Notes: generated by a model not told the origin, from the sequence alone. Shown: positions 37,435-46,523, counted from the stretch's first letter. The stretch: DNA of 64,000 bases from Planctomycetaceae bacterium (GCA_041398785.1 JAWKUA010000006.1:62001-126000); one strand, 5' to 3'. Made by a program: numbers and translations.

Positions 37435-37680
37435 TTATTCCGGCCGACGGTAGCCCAGCGACTGCATCACGTCGAACAGCTCTTCAAATGTGATGAACCG
37501 TCGACGGTGAGTGATCTTGTACTCATCCACGGCGTCCGCCAGTTCCGCCACTTCCGGACGTTCTGATCGATTGCCGTCGCGAAACTGTCGCCGTTCCAGA
37601 CCCGTGCCGGAACCGTTGTCTCGCTGGCGACGGTCGACGAACTGGGGGTTTTCCACGGGATTGCCGAATACCTGTTGCAT
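37435..37680 (-). CDS. small hypothetical protein, paralogue of the previous gene
   Basis: 81 residues from ATG 37678-37680 with a good AAGGA ribosome site. It contains FVDRRQRDNGSGTGLERRQFRDG and ends ITHRRRFITFEELFDVMQSLGYRRPE. It shares the arginine-rich front and the YK...RRPF-T-EE-L-VM-SLGYR tail with the 118-residue protein at 36835, 243 bases downstream on the same strand. No known domain. Confidence 0.65.
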   Translation of the reverse strand: MQQVFGNPVENPQFVDRRQRDNGSGTGLERRQFRDGNRSERPEVAELADAVDEYKITHRRRFITFEELFDVMQSLGYRRPE

Positions 37681-38048
37681 GGTTTCGTCCTTCTGTTGGT
37701 GTCCGAGCCCGCTTCCGCGCCTTCCCGGAACGGGACTGACGGAATTCGTCAGCGCAGAATCTTTCGGAGTCGAATAACCCTGGGACGCGTTTGCCTGCCA
37801 GGCAAACGGAATTCCTTCGGTCACCGTGTAATCAACAGCGAAGCTTCGCGGATTGATGCGCTTGCAGCGAAGTTGCCGGTCCGCCCGCGAGTGTGTCCCG
37901 GACGGCAGCTCGCTAGACTTCAGTGGGCATTGACTGCGACTCCGCAATTCCGGCCGCGTGCAAAATCCATCCGTTCACGCGACGACCGCGTCCCACCGGA
38001 AGCCTGCCGTCGGATAGCCATGTCATTTTCCGGAAGCGAGGCCTTTTG
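37681..38048. other. divergent intergenic region
   Basis: 368 bases between the small paralogue and gpsA. It contains the near-palindrome GTTTGCCTGCCAGGCAAAC (37790-37808), which could be an operator. No gene is recognised. Confidence 0.45.
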
Positions 38049-39044
38049 ATGTCGGAACAGATTGCCGTGCTGGGAGCCGGCGCGATGGGAACTGCCTGCG
38101 CCGCGGTCCTGTCGCAGAACCGGCTGCACAGCGTTCGACTGTGGGCGAGGAACGCTACCTTTGCCAGCCATATCGCCGAAACTCGCGAAAACTCGCGATT
38201 GTTGCCCGGAATCCGACTCAACCCGCAGATCGAAGTGACTGCCGACCCCGCCGCCGCGCTGCACAACGCGGGCATCGTTGTGGTATGCGTGCCGACTCGC
38301 GGAATTCGCCAGATGTCGGGTCAGCTACGCGATTTCATTCCGGCCGCCGCGCTGCTGGTCAGTGCCGTCAAGGGAATCGAAAACGAAACGCTGATTCGGC
38401 CGAGCCAGATGCTGCAGGAACTGCTCGGCGACCGCCCCGTTGTGGCCCTTGGCGGTCCGTGTCACGCGGAAGAAGTCGCCATCGGCAGGCCGACGACCGT
38501 TGTTGCCGCGTCGGACAATGTCAGCGATGCCGAGCGAGTACAGCAGTTGTTCTCCACGGAAACACTGCGCGTCTATTCCAACAGCGATCTGACCGGAGTC
38601 GAACTTGGCGGCGCTCTGAAGAATGTGATCGCCATCGCAGCCGGAATCGGCGACGGACTGGGATTGGGAGATAATGCCCGGGCAGCGCTGATCACTCGGG
38701 GACTTGCGGAAATGGTTCGCTTCGGAACCGCAATGGGAGCAGCGCCGGAAACGTTCTACGGCCTTGCCGGGATCGGCGATCTGGTCGTAACCTGCGGCAG
38801 TCGGCACAGTCGCAATCGGCATGTCGGAGAACTGCTGGGTCAGGGCCGGACTCTGGACTTTATTCAGCAATCCATGCACGCGGTGGCAGAAGGCATCTTC
38901 ACGGCCGGAAGTATCAAAAGTATCTCCGAACAGCAGAACATCGACATGCCCATCGCCACGGAGGTTTATCGCGTGCTGTTCGAAAACAAATCTCCGCGCG
39001 CGGCGACGGAAGAATTGATGAACCGGCCGCTGAAGGAAGAATGA
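38049..39044 (+). CDS. gpsA: glycerol-3-phosphate dehydrogenase [NAD(P)+]
   Basis: 331 residues from ATG 38049. NAD(P)-binding AVLGAGAMGTACAAVL at the N-terminus, substrate-domain motifs LVSAVKGIENET, VALGGPCHAEEVAIGRPT, VELGGALKNVIAIAAGIGDGL and GLAGIGDLVVTC, and the typical end LMNRPLKEE. It reduces dihydroxyacetone phosphate to sn-glycerol 3-phosphate for phospholipid synthesis. Cytoplasmic. Its 3' end overlaps the convergent methyltransferase gene by 79 bases. Confidence 0.95.
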   Translation: MSEQIAVLGAGAMGTACAAVLSQNRLHSVRLWARNATFASHIAETRENSRLLPGIRLNPQIEVTADPAAALHNAGIVVVCVPTRGIRQMSGQLRDFIPAAALLVSAVKGIENETLIRPSQMLQELLGDRPVVALGGPCHAEEVAIGRPTTVVAASDNVSDAERVQQLFSTETLRVYSNSDLTGVELGGALKNVIAIAAGIGDGLGLGDNARAALITRGLAEMVRFGTAMGAAPETFYGLAGIGDLVVTCGSRHSRNRHVGELLGQGRTLDFIQQSMHAVAEGIFTAGSIKSISEQQNIDMPIATEVYRVLFENKSPRAATEELMNRPLKEE

Positions 39045-39691
39045 TTCGCAGCGGTGCGACGTTTCAGCTCCAGAAGCTGAAAACGGCCACGCTGCGGTTG
39101 AATGATCTCCGTGCCGTCGTCCGCGCACAGACGGATGCTCCAGGCTTCCGCAGCCCGTTGAAGAAACCGCCGAGCCGGTTCACGTCCGGGGTCGCCGATC
39201 CACAGCGTTCCCTGTTCCGACAGCAGAGTCTCCGCGGCCGACAGCAGGGCATCGTGGCTGTCTTCGTCGTACAGAACGTCGCTGGCCAGCAGCACCTCGA
39301 CACGCGGATGTTCCGGCGTGCGCCAGTCCAGAACCTTTCCGCAAGCACCGGCGAAGCCATTCAAAACGGCATTCTCCACCGCCAGTGCAACGGCTTCCGG
39401 AACCAGGTCAGTAAACGTCACGTCGAGCCCTGCCATCAGTCCGGCGATCCCGACAAGACCCGTTCCGCAGCCGAGTTCCACGACCGCCGTACCTGGTTTC
39501 CACATGTGCCCAAGCACCAGGCGAGCCGTCGGAGTCGCCGCGTTCCACAGCAGTCCCCAATACGGATCCGTGGACGGACCGCCGTTTTGTTCGGCGGCCA
39601 CGGCGTCATTCAGAATCCGGTCCGGTTCCGCCGGAACACGCAAGCGCACCGTGGCGCGACCCAGGTCGATAGTGGTTGACTTAAATTCCAC
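38966..39691 (-). CDS. class I SAM-dependent methyltransferase (METTL21-like)
   Basis: 241 residues from a GTG at 39689-39691. SAM-binding motif I VVELGCGTGLVGIAG, then TFTDLVPEAVALAVENA and VEVLLASDVLYDEDSHDALL, as in the lysine/nicotinamide methyltransferase-like group that includes METTL21. The segment DPYWGLLWNAATPTARLVL before motif I supports that group. The likely target is a protein or small molecule; unknown. The last ~30 residues extend past the usual domain end and are encoded antisense to gpsA, perhaps from a lost stop codon. Confidence 0.8.
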   Translation of the reverse strand: MEFKSTTIDLGRATVRLRVPAEPDRILNDAVAAEQNGGPSTDPYWGLLWNAATPTARLVLGHMWKPGTAVVELGCGTGLVGIAGLMAGLDVTFTDLVPEAVALAVENAVLNGFAGACGKVLDWRTPEHPRVEVLLASDVLYDEDSHDALLSAAETLLSEQGTLWIGDPGREPARRFLQRAAEAWSIRLCADDGTEIIQPQRGRFQLLELKRRTAANHSSFSGRFINSSVAARGDLFSNSTR

Positions 39692-39756
39692 GCGTTATTC
39701 TGCCGCCTTTCACGGCACAGCAAGCACCGTTCGCGGCTTCTCTCAATACGGGTCGG

Positions 39757-39804
39757 TCACAGTATCGGCTGCTCACAGTATCGCGTACTCACAGTATCGT
39801 CTCG
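39757..39804. repeat. three 16-bp direct repeats upstream of the dioxygenase gene
   Basis: TCACAGTATCG starts at 39757, 39773 and 39789, exactly 16 bases apart, with variable 5-base spacers. It lies 70-117 bases upstream of the PhyH gene start. The spacing is near 1.5 helical turns; it could be a set of regulator sites or a simple tandem duplication. Confidence 0.6.
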
Positions 39805-39873
39805 CAACCTTCGCGTCACGGCGCATTCGGCGGCACATTCGTGTCTGCGGTCTGGAAAGCAATTGCGGAAACC

Positions 39874-40734
39874 ATGCAGGATCTTTCAACACAACATCAT
39901 CGCGTCACGTCACTGTTCGCCGATTCCACGGCGCCGGTCGTGAAGTTCACTCAGCGGCAACTGGACGACTATCGCCGCGACGGTTTCATTGCCGGCCCGA
40001 AGATCCTGACGGACGAACAGCTCGATGTTCTTCGGAACGAACTGGCTGGTCTGGTTCAGCCCGATCACGACGGACGCGAATTGTGGTATGAGTACAATTC
40101 CAACGAATCGGCCGACCCCGACCGAGTGCTGTTTCATGCTTTGGGAGCCTGGCGGATTGCCGGCGGGTTTCATGATGCCCTGTGGAATCCGGCTTTTGTT
40201 GCGCTGGCGGAACAGCTTCTGGAAGGACCGGTGCGATTCTGGCACGACCAGTTGTTCTGCAAACCGGCGTATCACGGTGGAGTCGTCGCGTGGCATCAGG
40301 ACTATTCCTATTGGACTCGCACCCGCCCGATGGCTCACCTGACATGCTGGATCGGTCTGGACGACGCCACAAAGGACAACGGCTGCGTGCAATACATTCC
40401 CGGCAGTCATTACTGGGATCTGCTGCCGATTACCGGCCTGGCGGGCGATATGCTGGCGATTCGCGAGGTTCTGAACGACGAACAGTGGGACCGGATGCAG
40501 AACCCGGTGGCCGTGGAACTGAAGGCCGGAGAATGCGTGTTCCATCATCCTCTGATGGTTCACGGTTCCGGCGAAAACCGCACCGACGGTCCTCGGCGAG
40601 CCTACGTGGTCAACGTCGTACTCGACGGCGTCTGCAGTGAGTCCGACCAGCCGCTGCTGGACGGCGTGCCGGTGATTCCGCCGGGGCAGCCGCTGGAAGG
40701 CCAGTTCTTCCCGCTGTTGTCAGCGGCCAGGTAA
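39874..40734 (+). CDS. phytanoyl-CoA dioxygenase (PhyH) family protein
   Basis: 286 residues from ATG 39874 (GGAAA upstream; a GTG at 39841 is in frame). Fe(II)/2-oxoglutarate oxygenase of the PhyH group: VVAWHQDYSYW supplies the His and Asp of the metal triad, LMVHGSGENRT the distal His, and an Arg follows for 2-oxoglutarate. Also GCVQYIPGSHYWDLL, typical of the family. It probably hydroxylates a small organic substrate. No pathway genes adjoin it. Confidence 0.88.
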   Translation: MQDLSTQHHRVTSLFADSTAPVVKFTQRQLDDYRRDGFIAGPKILTDEQLDVLRNELAGLVQPDHDGRELWYEYNSNESADPDRVLFHALGAWRIAGGFHDALWNPAFVALAEQLLEGPVRFWHDQLFCKPAYHGGVVAWHQDYSYWTRTRPMAHLTCWIGLDDATKDNGCVQYIPGSHYWDLLPITGLAGDMLAIREVLNDEQWDRMQNPVAVELKAGECVFHHPLMVHGSGENRTDGPRRAYVVNVVLDGVCSESDQPLLDGVPVIPPGQPLEGQFFPLLSAAR

Positions 40735-40826
40735 TTGCTGCCAATTCCCGTTGCGCGCGACGACTTCCGCCATTCGCACCTCCCCTCCGCCATTCGCGCT
40801 CTTCGGTGTTGCGGCGTCCGTTCCGA

Positions 40827-40885
40827 CATTCCGCGCAGGCGGAACCCAGCCGGTGGCGCAATGGGGCTCCGCCTGCGCGGGAATG
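40827..40885. repeat. imperfect inverted repeat
   Basis: CATTCCGCGCAGGCGGA at 40827-40843 pairs with TCCGCCTGCGCGGGAATG at 40868-40885 (one unpaired base), loop 24 bases. It resembles interspersed palindromic units; it may also stop transcription from the upstream dioxygenase gene. Confidence 0.6.
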
Positions 40886-40948
40886 ACACAGCGAGCGCCG
40901 GAAGCAACAGCTCCCCGCACCTTCCAGCTGTTCACGCTGTGCGGGTCA

Positions 40949-40977
40949 TTGAACAACCGTCCGTGCGCCGCTAGATT
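40949..40977 (+). promoter_or_regulatory. sigma-70-like promoter for pyrB-pyrC
   Basis: TTGAAC (40949-40954), 17-base spacer, TAGATT (40972-40977). Each box matches 4 of 6. It lies 64 bases upstream of the pyrB start. Confidence 0.4.
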
Positions 40978-41040
40978 CCCGCGGTGTTTGCGCTGCTCCC
41001 GCGCGGTCCGCGATGGCCTCAATCAATCAAACAGCGACGG

Positions 41041-42000
41041 ATGACCGATCAGCAACTCGAACTCAGCCTGGCGGCTCCGTGGCACGAACGCCATTTGCTG
41101 GGTCTGGAACATCTGTCCGCCGAACAGATCACCACAATTCTGGACCTTGCCGACCGGTTCCATGAACTGACCGACGGCGCGTCGCAGCGGCTGGACGTGC
41201 TGCGCGGAACCGTCGTCGCGAATCTGTTCTTCGAGAACTCGACTCGCACGAAAACCAGTTTCAACATCGCCGCGCGACGACTCGGTGCGGACACGGTCGA
41301 CTTTTCCTCCAGCGGCAGCAGTCTGTCCAAGGGCGAAACCTTCGTCGACACCGCTCTGACGATCGAAGCCATGGGAGTCGACCTGGTGGTCTGCCGGCAT
41401 CGCACGGTCGGCGCGCCGCATCTGTTGTCGCGGCATCTGAAAGCGGGAGTCCTGAATGCCGGAGACGGAACACACGAACATCCGACTCAGGGGCTGCTGG
41501 ACATTCTGACCATTCGCCAGCGGCGAGGACGCATCGACGGCCTGACGGTGGCTCTGGTGGGCGACATTCGGCACAGTCGCGTCGCCCGCTCAAACATTCA
41601 CGGACTGCGGAAACTGGGAGCCCGCGTGATTGTCTGCGGCCCGGCGACGCTGATTCCGCGAGCGATCACGAAGCTGGGCGTGGAAGTCGCCTACAACCTG
41701 GACGACATTCTTCCCGAAGTCGATTGCGTGAACCTGCTGCGAGTGCAGTTCGAGCGTCAGCGCGGAGCGTTCTTTCCGTCGATCGCCGAGTACGCTCACC
41801 TGTTCGGCATGAACGGAGACCGCATCGCCCGCGCGAAGGACGATCTGCTGGTGCTGGCTCCCGGCCCGATCAATCGCGGCGTCGAACTGACTCCCGAAGT
41901 CGCCGACGGCCCGCATTCAGTGATTCTGAATCAAGTGTCCAACGGCTTGCTGATTCGCATGGCGTGCCTGTACCTGCTGGCGAAGGGAGTGCAGGCATGA
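41041..42000 (+). CDS. pyrB: aspartate carbamoyltransferase catalytic subunit
   Basis: 319 residues from ATG 41041. Carbamoyl phosphate-binding ENSTRTKTSF, then SSLSKGETFVDT, HEHPTQGLLDILTI, VGDIRHSRVARSN and PGPINRGVEL are all present, so it is expected to be active. It condenses carbamoyl phosphate and aspartate in pyrimidine synthesis. No pyrI regulatory gene is nearby. It overlaps pyrC by ATGA, the arrangement of the pyrBC' operons in which PyrC' is a structural partner. Confidence 0.95.
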   Translation: MTDQQLELSLAAPWHERHLLGLEHLSAEQITTILDLADRFHELTDGASQRLDVLRGTVVANLFFENSTRTKTSFNIAARRLGADTVDFSSSGSSLSKGETFVDTALTIEAMGVDLVVCRHRTVGAPHLLSRHLKAGVLNAGDGTHEHPTQGLLDILTIRQRRGRIDGLTVALVGDIRHSRVARSNIHGLRKLGARVIVCGPATLIPRAITKLGVEVAYNLDDILPEVDCVNLLRVQFERQRGAFFPSIAEYAHLFGMNGDRIARAKDDLLVLAPGPINRGVELTPEVADGPHSVILNQVSNGLLIRMACLYLLAKGVQA

Positions 42001-43287
42001 GTCGGCTGCTGATTCGCAATGGAACCGTCATCGATCCGGCCGGCGACATGGAACGCCCCGCGTCCCTGCTGATTGACGACGGCCGCATCGCTGCAGTGCT
42101 CGCTGAGGACGACGATCCAGGCCACGCGGACCGGACCATCGACGCGTCCGGGTTGCTGGTATGCCCCGGATTCGTGGACGCTCACGTGGCGCTGCGGGAA
42201 CCGGGCTTTGAAGAAGACGAAACCATCGCCAGCGCCACCGCAGCGGCGCTGGCTGGCGGATTCACCAGCATCGCCGCGCTGCCCGACACCAATCCTGTCG
42301 TCGACAACCACGGATCAGCGGAATTCGTCAAACGCCAGGCGGAACGAGCCGGCAACTGCCGCGTGTATCCGCTGGGAGCCGTCACCAAAGGAAATCAGGG
42401 AAAGGAGCTGGCGGAAATCGGTCAGTTGGTCGAAGCCGAGGCGGTTGCGTTTACGGACGGCAAGACTCCCATCGCCAATGCCGAAGTCATGCGCCGCGCG
42501 CTCGAATACACGGGAATGTTCGGCCGTCCGATTCTGCACTATTCGATCGTGCCGGAACTGCTGGAAGCGGGTCTGATGCACGAAGGATTCGAATCCACGC
42601 GGCTGGGTCTGCGCGGAATTCCGGCGGCCGCTCAGGACATCATGACCGATCGCGATATCGCTTTGGCCGAACTGACGGAAGGTCGCGTCCACATCATGTG
42701 CGTCACCACCAGCGGAGCCGTCGATCACATCCGGCGGGCTCAGCAGGCCGGCATCCGAGTCACCGCCGACGTAACGCCGCATCACCTGCTGCTGACGGAC
42801 GACGTGATGGGAACCTTTGATACGCTGTACAAATGCAATCCGCCGTTCCGCAGTCGTGAACACATCAACGCTCTGATCGCCGGTCTGCAGGACGGAACGA
42901 TCAGCGTGATCAGTTGCGACCACCAGCCGCTGGCGATCGAAAAGAAAGCCGTGGAACTCGACTCCGCACCGTTTGGCATCTGCGGCCTGGAAACCGCTGG
43001 CGATCTGCGTCGAAACACTCATTCAACCGGGACATCTGTCGTGGCGACAGTTGATCGGCTGCCTGACGGAAGCTCCGGCTGGTCTGCTCGGACTGAACGC
43101 GGGAACGCTGACGGTCGGTGCCGCCGCCGACGTCACGCTGATCGATCCGAACGAAGTCTGGACCGTCGATGCCAGATCATTCCGATCCCGCAGCCGCAAT
43201 ACTCCGTTCGACGGGCGGCGCGTTACCGGTCGAGTCGTGACAACGATCGTCGGCGGCGACGTGAAATACAGCACGCGGGCGTCGTGA
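41997..43287 (+). CDS. pyrC: dihydroorotase-like protein, metal ligands missing, frameshifted near 42996
   Basis: Starts in the ATGA overlap with pyrB. The first ~333 residues are in one frame, and the C-terminal ~95 (LIQPGHLSWRQLIG ... FDGRRVTGRVVTTIVGGDV) in another; the switch falls at about 42996 inside GLETA-LAIC, consistent with a 2-base loss or 1-base gain. In the sequenced frame the protein would run to 43388 with an Arg-rich nonsense tail. Independently, metal ligands of dihydroorotases are absent: DAHVALREPG has Ala for the second His of HxH, and HIMCVTTSGAV has Cys where HIMHVS is usual. This fits a non-catalytic PyrC' that stabilises PyrB. A separate active dihydroorotase would then be needed. 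Confidence 0.8.
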
Positions 43288-43293
43288 GCCGCT

Positions 43294-44088
43294 TCAGCCG
43301 CCCGCCGCCGGACCGCTGCCGACGACGCCACCACAGAATTCCTTTTCGTCGTCGCTCAGGTCCCCCGGAACGGATTGATCGTAGTTGAGGAATTCGGGAT
43401 ACGGCCCGGTTTCCCAACAGCGCTGAAACACTTTCGGCAGGTCCAGCACAACATCCGGGTCGCCGTCGGCAAGAGGAACCGCGATGCGCGGCAGGCGATC
43501 TGTCAGAGCGAAGCCGTAAAGTTCGTAGCGAGTCGGTGCAGCGCGGGTCACGGCCGCCAGGTAGCGCCGCGACTTCAATCGCGACAGATAGTACTTGTCA
43601 ATCTGAATCGGGGAGTCGCCGGCTCGCAGCAAATCGATTTCCACCAGGTTTGTACCGCCTCTCCAAAGATCGCTTTGCTTCCTGTGATACGAATCCAGGC
43701 CGGCTCCCGGCTGTTTGTTGGCGGGACTCAGCACTTCGATCGCGGTAACGATTCTGTTGCCGGCGGATGGCTGGATGATCTCAATGTACGGTTCGCGGAT
43801 TTCCTCCAGCAGGATGTCCACAACCAGAGCCGGATCAGCCGTGGCCTCCATCGTCGCAATGGCGGAAGTCGATTCTGTTCCATGATGGCGATGAAGCACG
43901 GAAACATCCGGCCACACAGACCGGTCGTCATTGACGATGTACGTCCGATGCTGGCTCAGCGCGCCGTACTTTGGTCGCAGCAGCGGCTGCAGCGCTTCTC
44001 GAATGTACGAAACCAGACTGTCATGAAAATCCGGCCAGATCGATGGTCGTTCGAGATACGGGTCCATTCCGGGAAACGGGCACTGCAT
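43294..44088 (-). CDS. DUF4058 family protein
   Basis: 264 residues beginning MQCPFPGMDPYLERPSIWPDFH, the hallmark start of DUF4058. Later GNRIVTAIEVLSPANK and a restriction-endonuclease-like arrangement of Glu and Lys (VEIDLLRAG) are seen; a nuclease-like fold has been suggested for related families, and I treat any activity as unknown. Cytoplasmic. It ends 7 bases from the pyrC stop on the opposite strand and is divergent from the dehydrogenase gene. Confidence 0.88.
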   Translation of the reverse strand: MQCPFPGMDPYLERPSIWPDFHDSLVSYIREALQPLLRPKYGALSQHRTYIVNDDRSVWPDVSVLHRHHGTESTSAIATMEATADPALVVDILLEEIREPYIEIIQPSAGNRIVTAIEVLSPANKQPGAGLDSYHRKQSDLWRGGTNLVEIDLLRAGDSPIQIDKYYLSRLKSRRYLAAVTRAAPTRYELYGFALTDRLPRIAVPLADGDPDVVLDLPKVFQRCWETGPYPEFLNYDQSVPGDLSDDEKEFCGGVVGSGPAAGG

Positions 44089-44149
44089 TGGTCATCTCAC
44101 GGTGCTGGGGGTTCAATCCGATTGGATTTCATTGTAATCGATCGATGCT

Positions 44150-44177
44150 TTGACGCACGAAGCTTCCGTCTTAGAAT
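44150..44177 (+). promoter_or_regulatory. sigma-70-like promoter for the glucose dehydrogenase gene
   Basis: TTGACG (5 of 6) at 44150-44155, 16-base spacer, TAGAAT (5 of 6) at 44172-44177, 38 bases before the ATG. One of the better promoter matches in the window. Confidence 0.55.
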
Positions 44178-44214
44178 CCGCCACCCTCCGCCATAATCAA
44201 GGAATCATTCGCTC

Positions 44215-45321
44215 ATGAAAGCTGTCGCCGTACGTCCCGGAACGCCCAACAGTGTCCATCTGGCTGAACTGGACAAGCCTTCCGTCGGCGATATTCCGGA
44301 CGGTCGCGGAGTTCTGGTGAAGGTGCTGAAAGTCGGAGTCGACGCAACGGACCGCGAAATCAACGACGCACTCTACGGCCAGGCTCCTCCAGGCTACGAC
44401 TTCCTGGTGATCGGCCACGAACTGTTCGGAATTGTCGAGGAAATCGGTCCGAACGTGAAGAAGGTCAAACCCGGCGACTATGTCACCTGCACGGTTCGCA
44501 GGCCGGGAAGTTCGATTTTCGACAAGATCGGCCGGTCCGACATCACCAGCGAAGAAGAATACTACGAACGCGGCATCAACCTGCGGCACGGTTATCTGAC
44601 CGAATACTTCGTCGACGACGAGGAATTTATCGTGAGGATGCCGGTCGGGCTGAAACATCTGCACGTGCTGGCGGAACCGATGAGCTGTGCGGCGAAAGCC
44701 GTCGAACAGGCGTTTCTGGCTCAGCAGCGACTGCAGGTATGGGAACCGAAACGAGCCTGGGTGACGGGAGCCGGCCAGATCGGTCTGCTGACGACACTGA
44801 TTCTGCGCCTGCGCGGCATGGAAGTCTGGACGCTGGCTCGCGGACCGAAACATGGCAACCTGAAGGCCGAAATTGCCGCAGGTCTTGGTTCTCACTACGT
44901 CAGCACCGCCGACACGTCACTAAAGGAACTGGCCGCGGAGGTCGGCAAGCCGGACCTCATCGTCGAAGCCACCGGCAGCAGCGCGATTGCATTTGAATGC
45001 ATGGAGATACTCGGGCACAACGGCTGCATCGTGTGGACCAGCATCACCGGCGGCAAACGCAAACTGGATGTTCCCAGTGACAGCGTCAACCTGAACTGGG
45101 TTCTGGGAAACAAGCTGCTGCTCGGTTCCGTGAACGCCAATTTCCGGCATTTCGAATCGGGCATCGCCGACCTGGCGCTGGGTGACGTGACGTTTCCCGG
45201 AGTCCTGCGGAAGATCCTGACCACGCCGGTCGACGGTCTGGACAACTATCAGGAAATGATGCGGCTGCTGGTTGAAGATCGTGACGCGCTGAAAGTGTAC
45301 GTCAACGTTGCCGAAGGCTGA
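44215..45321 (+). CDS. glucose 1-dehydrogenase-like zinc-dependent MDR dehydrogenase
   Basis: 368 residues. Medium-chain dehydrogenase layout: VGVDATDREI (where many MDRs have CGTD), IGHELFGIVEEIG with the zinc His and Glu, PGDYVTCTVRRPG, the cofactor-binding VTGAGQIGLLTTLILRLRG and the C-terminal glucose dehydrogenase region (GSVNANFRHFESGIADL). These traits match archaeal/planctomycete-type glucose 1-dehydrogenases, oxidising aldoses with NAD(P)+ to the lactone. Structural-zinc Cys set not evident. Cytoplasmic. Confidence 0.85.
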   Translation: MKAVAVRPGTPNSVHLAELDKPSVGDIPDGRGVLVKVLKVGVDATDREINDALYGQAPPGYDFLVIGHELFGIVEEIGPNVKKVKPGDYVTCTVRRPGSSIFDKIGRSDITSEEEYYERGINLRHGYLTEYFVDDEEFIVRMPVGLKHLHVLAEPMSCAAKAVEQAFLAQQRLQVWEPKRAWVTGAGQIGLLTTLILRLRGMEVWTLARGPKHGNLKAEIAAGLGSHYVSTADTSLKELAAEVGKPDLIVEATGSSAIAFECMEILGHNGCIVWTSITGGKRKLDVPSDSVNLNWVLGNKLLLGSVNANFRHFESGIADLALGDVTFPGVLRKILTTPVDGLDNYQEMMRLLVEDRDALKVYVNVAEG

Positions 45322-45365
45322 TGTCCGACGCGATGCGGCACAGACCGCGCTCTTCGGCACAGTGT

Positions 45366-46286
45366 TCAATACTTGCTGTATTGCACGTTCAGTTCCTTCT
45401 GGCCGACCACTTCTTCGACCCCGGCCAGTCGCAGGACCAGCAAATGTTCCTGCGCGGATGTCAGCGTTTCGGACCGGAAGAACAGTTTTCCGATCGTCCA
45501 GTCGGCTGATTCCCGGTAGCCCACAACGACGGCTTCGTTGGTGTGCAGCTTGACCTCAAACTGCTGTTCGTACAGTGGAATCACGTTTTGTCGCACGGCC
45601 ATCTGTTCGCGGCCCTGTTCGATGCTGTAGCGGTTCGTGCTGGATCCAAAATGGATTTGCGGCTGAAACTTCAGCACCACCCATCCTTCGCCAAACGACG
45701 CGACCTCCACGTGCAGCAGACAGCGCCCGTCCTGAATTTGCCGCAGTTGCTGCAGTTCCGACGGAGCCGTATCGGGAATCGCAGCACCCGGGACACTGGA
45801 ATTCAGCAGAATCACCGAATCGCTGCCTTCGGGAATCGCGACGGGCGAACCGAATCGCGACGCTGGTTTCGCGTCCGGTTTTCGGCCGATGAGCACGTCG
45901 CCGGTAGTACGTCGCTGCTGCTGCGGAACGGGAGCGTGGTCGACAAGGCTGGCCACCGCCCAGGGAAGCGTCATCCCCGAAGCGCCCACGCGAAAGCCGG
46001 CTTCGTTCAGCCGCTGCCGGTCGCGGGGATCCATCAGGCCGCTTTCGTCCAGTTCTTCCCACGCAAGTTCCCGGATCGTCTGATCCGCCGCCGGCTGCAC
46101 GACGACGGACGCGTCCAGATGTACGACTTTTCGTGTGGGAGCGTTCGCGTCGATCTCAGGCTCCGCCGCAAAACGCCGGAACGGAAGTTTCAGCGACAGC
46201 TCGCCGCTGCTGTCGTCCCGGAAAAGCGCGCAGCCCGGCACGGCAGTCACCAGCAAAGTCAGGATGGTGAGCCGCTGAAAGCTCAT
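45366..46286 (-). CDS. putative lipoprotein, unknown function
   Basis: 306 residues from ATG 46284-46286. Signal peptide SFQRLTILTLLVTAVPGC with the lipobox VPGC, so Cys19 would be lipidated and the protein anchored in a membrane. The rest shows beta-rich segments (CLLHVEVASFGEGWVVLKFQPQIHFG, FEVKLHTNEAVVVGYRESADW) and no Cys. Similar to uncharacterised planctomycete lipoproteins by layout only. It is convergent with the glucose dehydrogenase gene. Confidence 0.65.
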   Translation of the reverse strand: MSFQRLTILTLLVTAVPGCALFRDDSSGELSLKLPFRRFAAEPEIDANAPTRKVVHLDASVVVQPAADQTIRELAWEELDESGLMDPRDRQRLNEAGFRVGASGMTLPWAVASLVDHAPVPQQQRRTTGDVLIGRKPDAKPASRFGSPVAIPEGSDSVILLNSSVPGAAIPDTAPSELQQLRQIQDGRCLLHVEVASFGEGWVVLKFQPQIHFGSSTNRYSIEQGREQMAVRQNVIPLYEQQFEVKLHTNEAVVVGYRESADWTIGKLFFRSETLTSAQEHLLVLRLAGVEEVVGQKELNVQYSKY

Positions 46287-46523
46287 GAAAACGCCGTGTC
46301 TGAAGTCTGTGCCACGAATGGAAGGAGTCTCGAAATGCAATGACCCTTGTGCGCAGCTGCTGTCCGCAACTGCAGCGTCCGGGCGCAGCGCGGGCCGCGC
46401 GGGAACCTATGGAAATCCGGAACCTTCGGTCAACGCCGCATCCGATGGTTCGTCGGCTTTTTCGTCACTCGCTATCGTGCGGCTGACGTTTGCTGTCCCA
46501 TGTCTGTCAGGATGAAGTTGCAC

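Larger units (their letters stand above)
40735..41040. other. intergenic region upstream of pyrB
   Basis: 306 bases holding a large inverted repeat (40827-40885) and a promoter candidate, both listed. Short frames here have no coding character. Confidence 0.5.
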
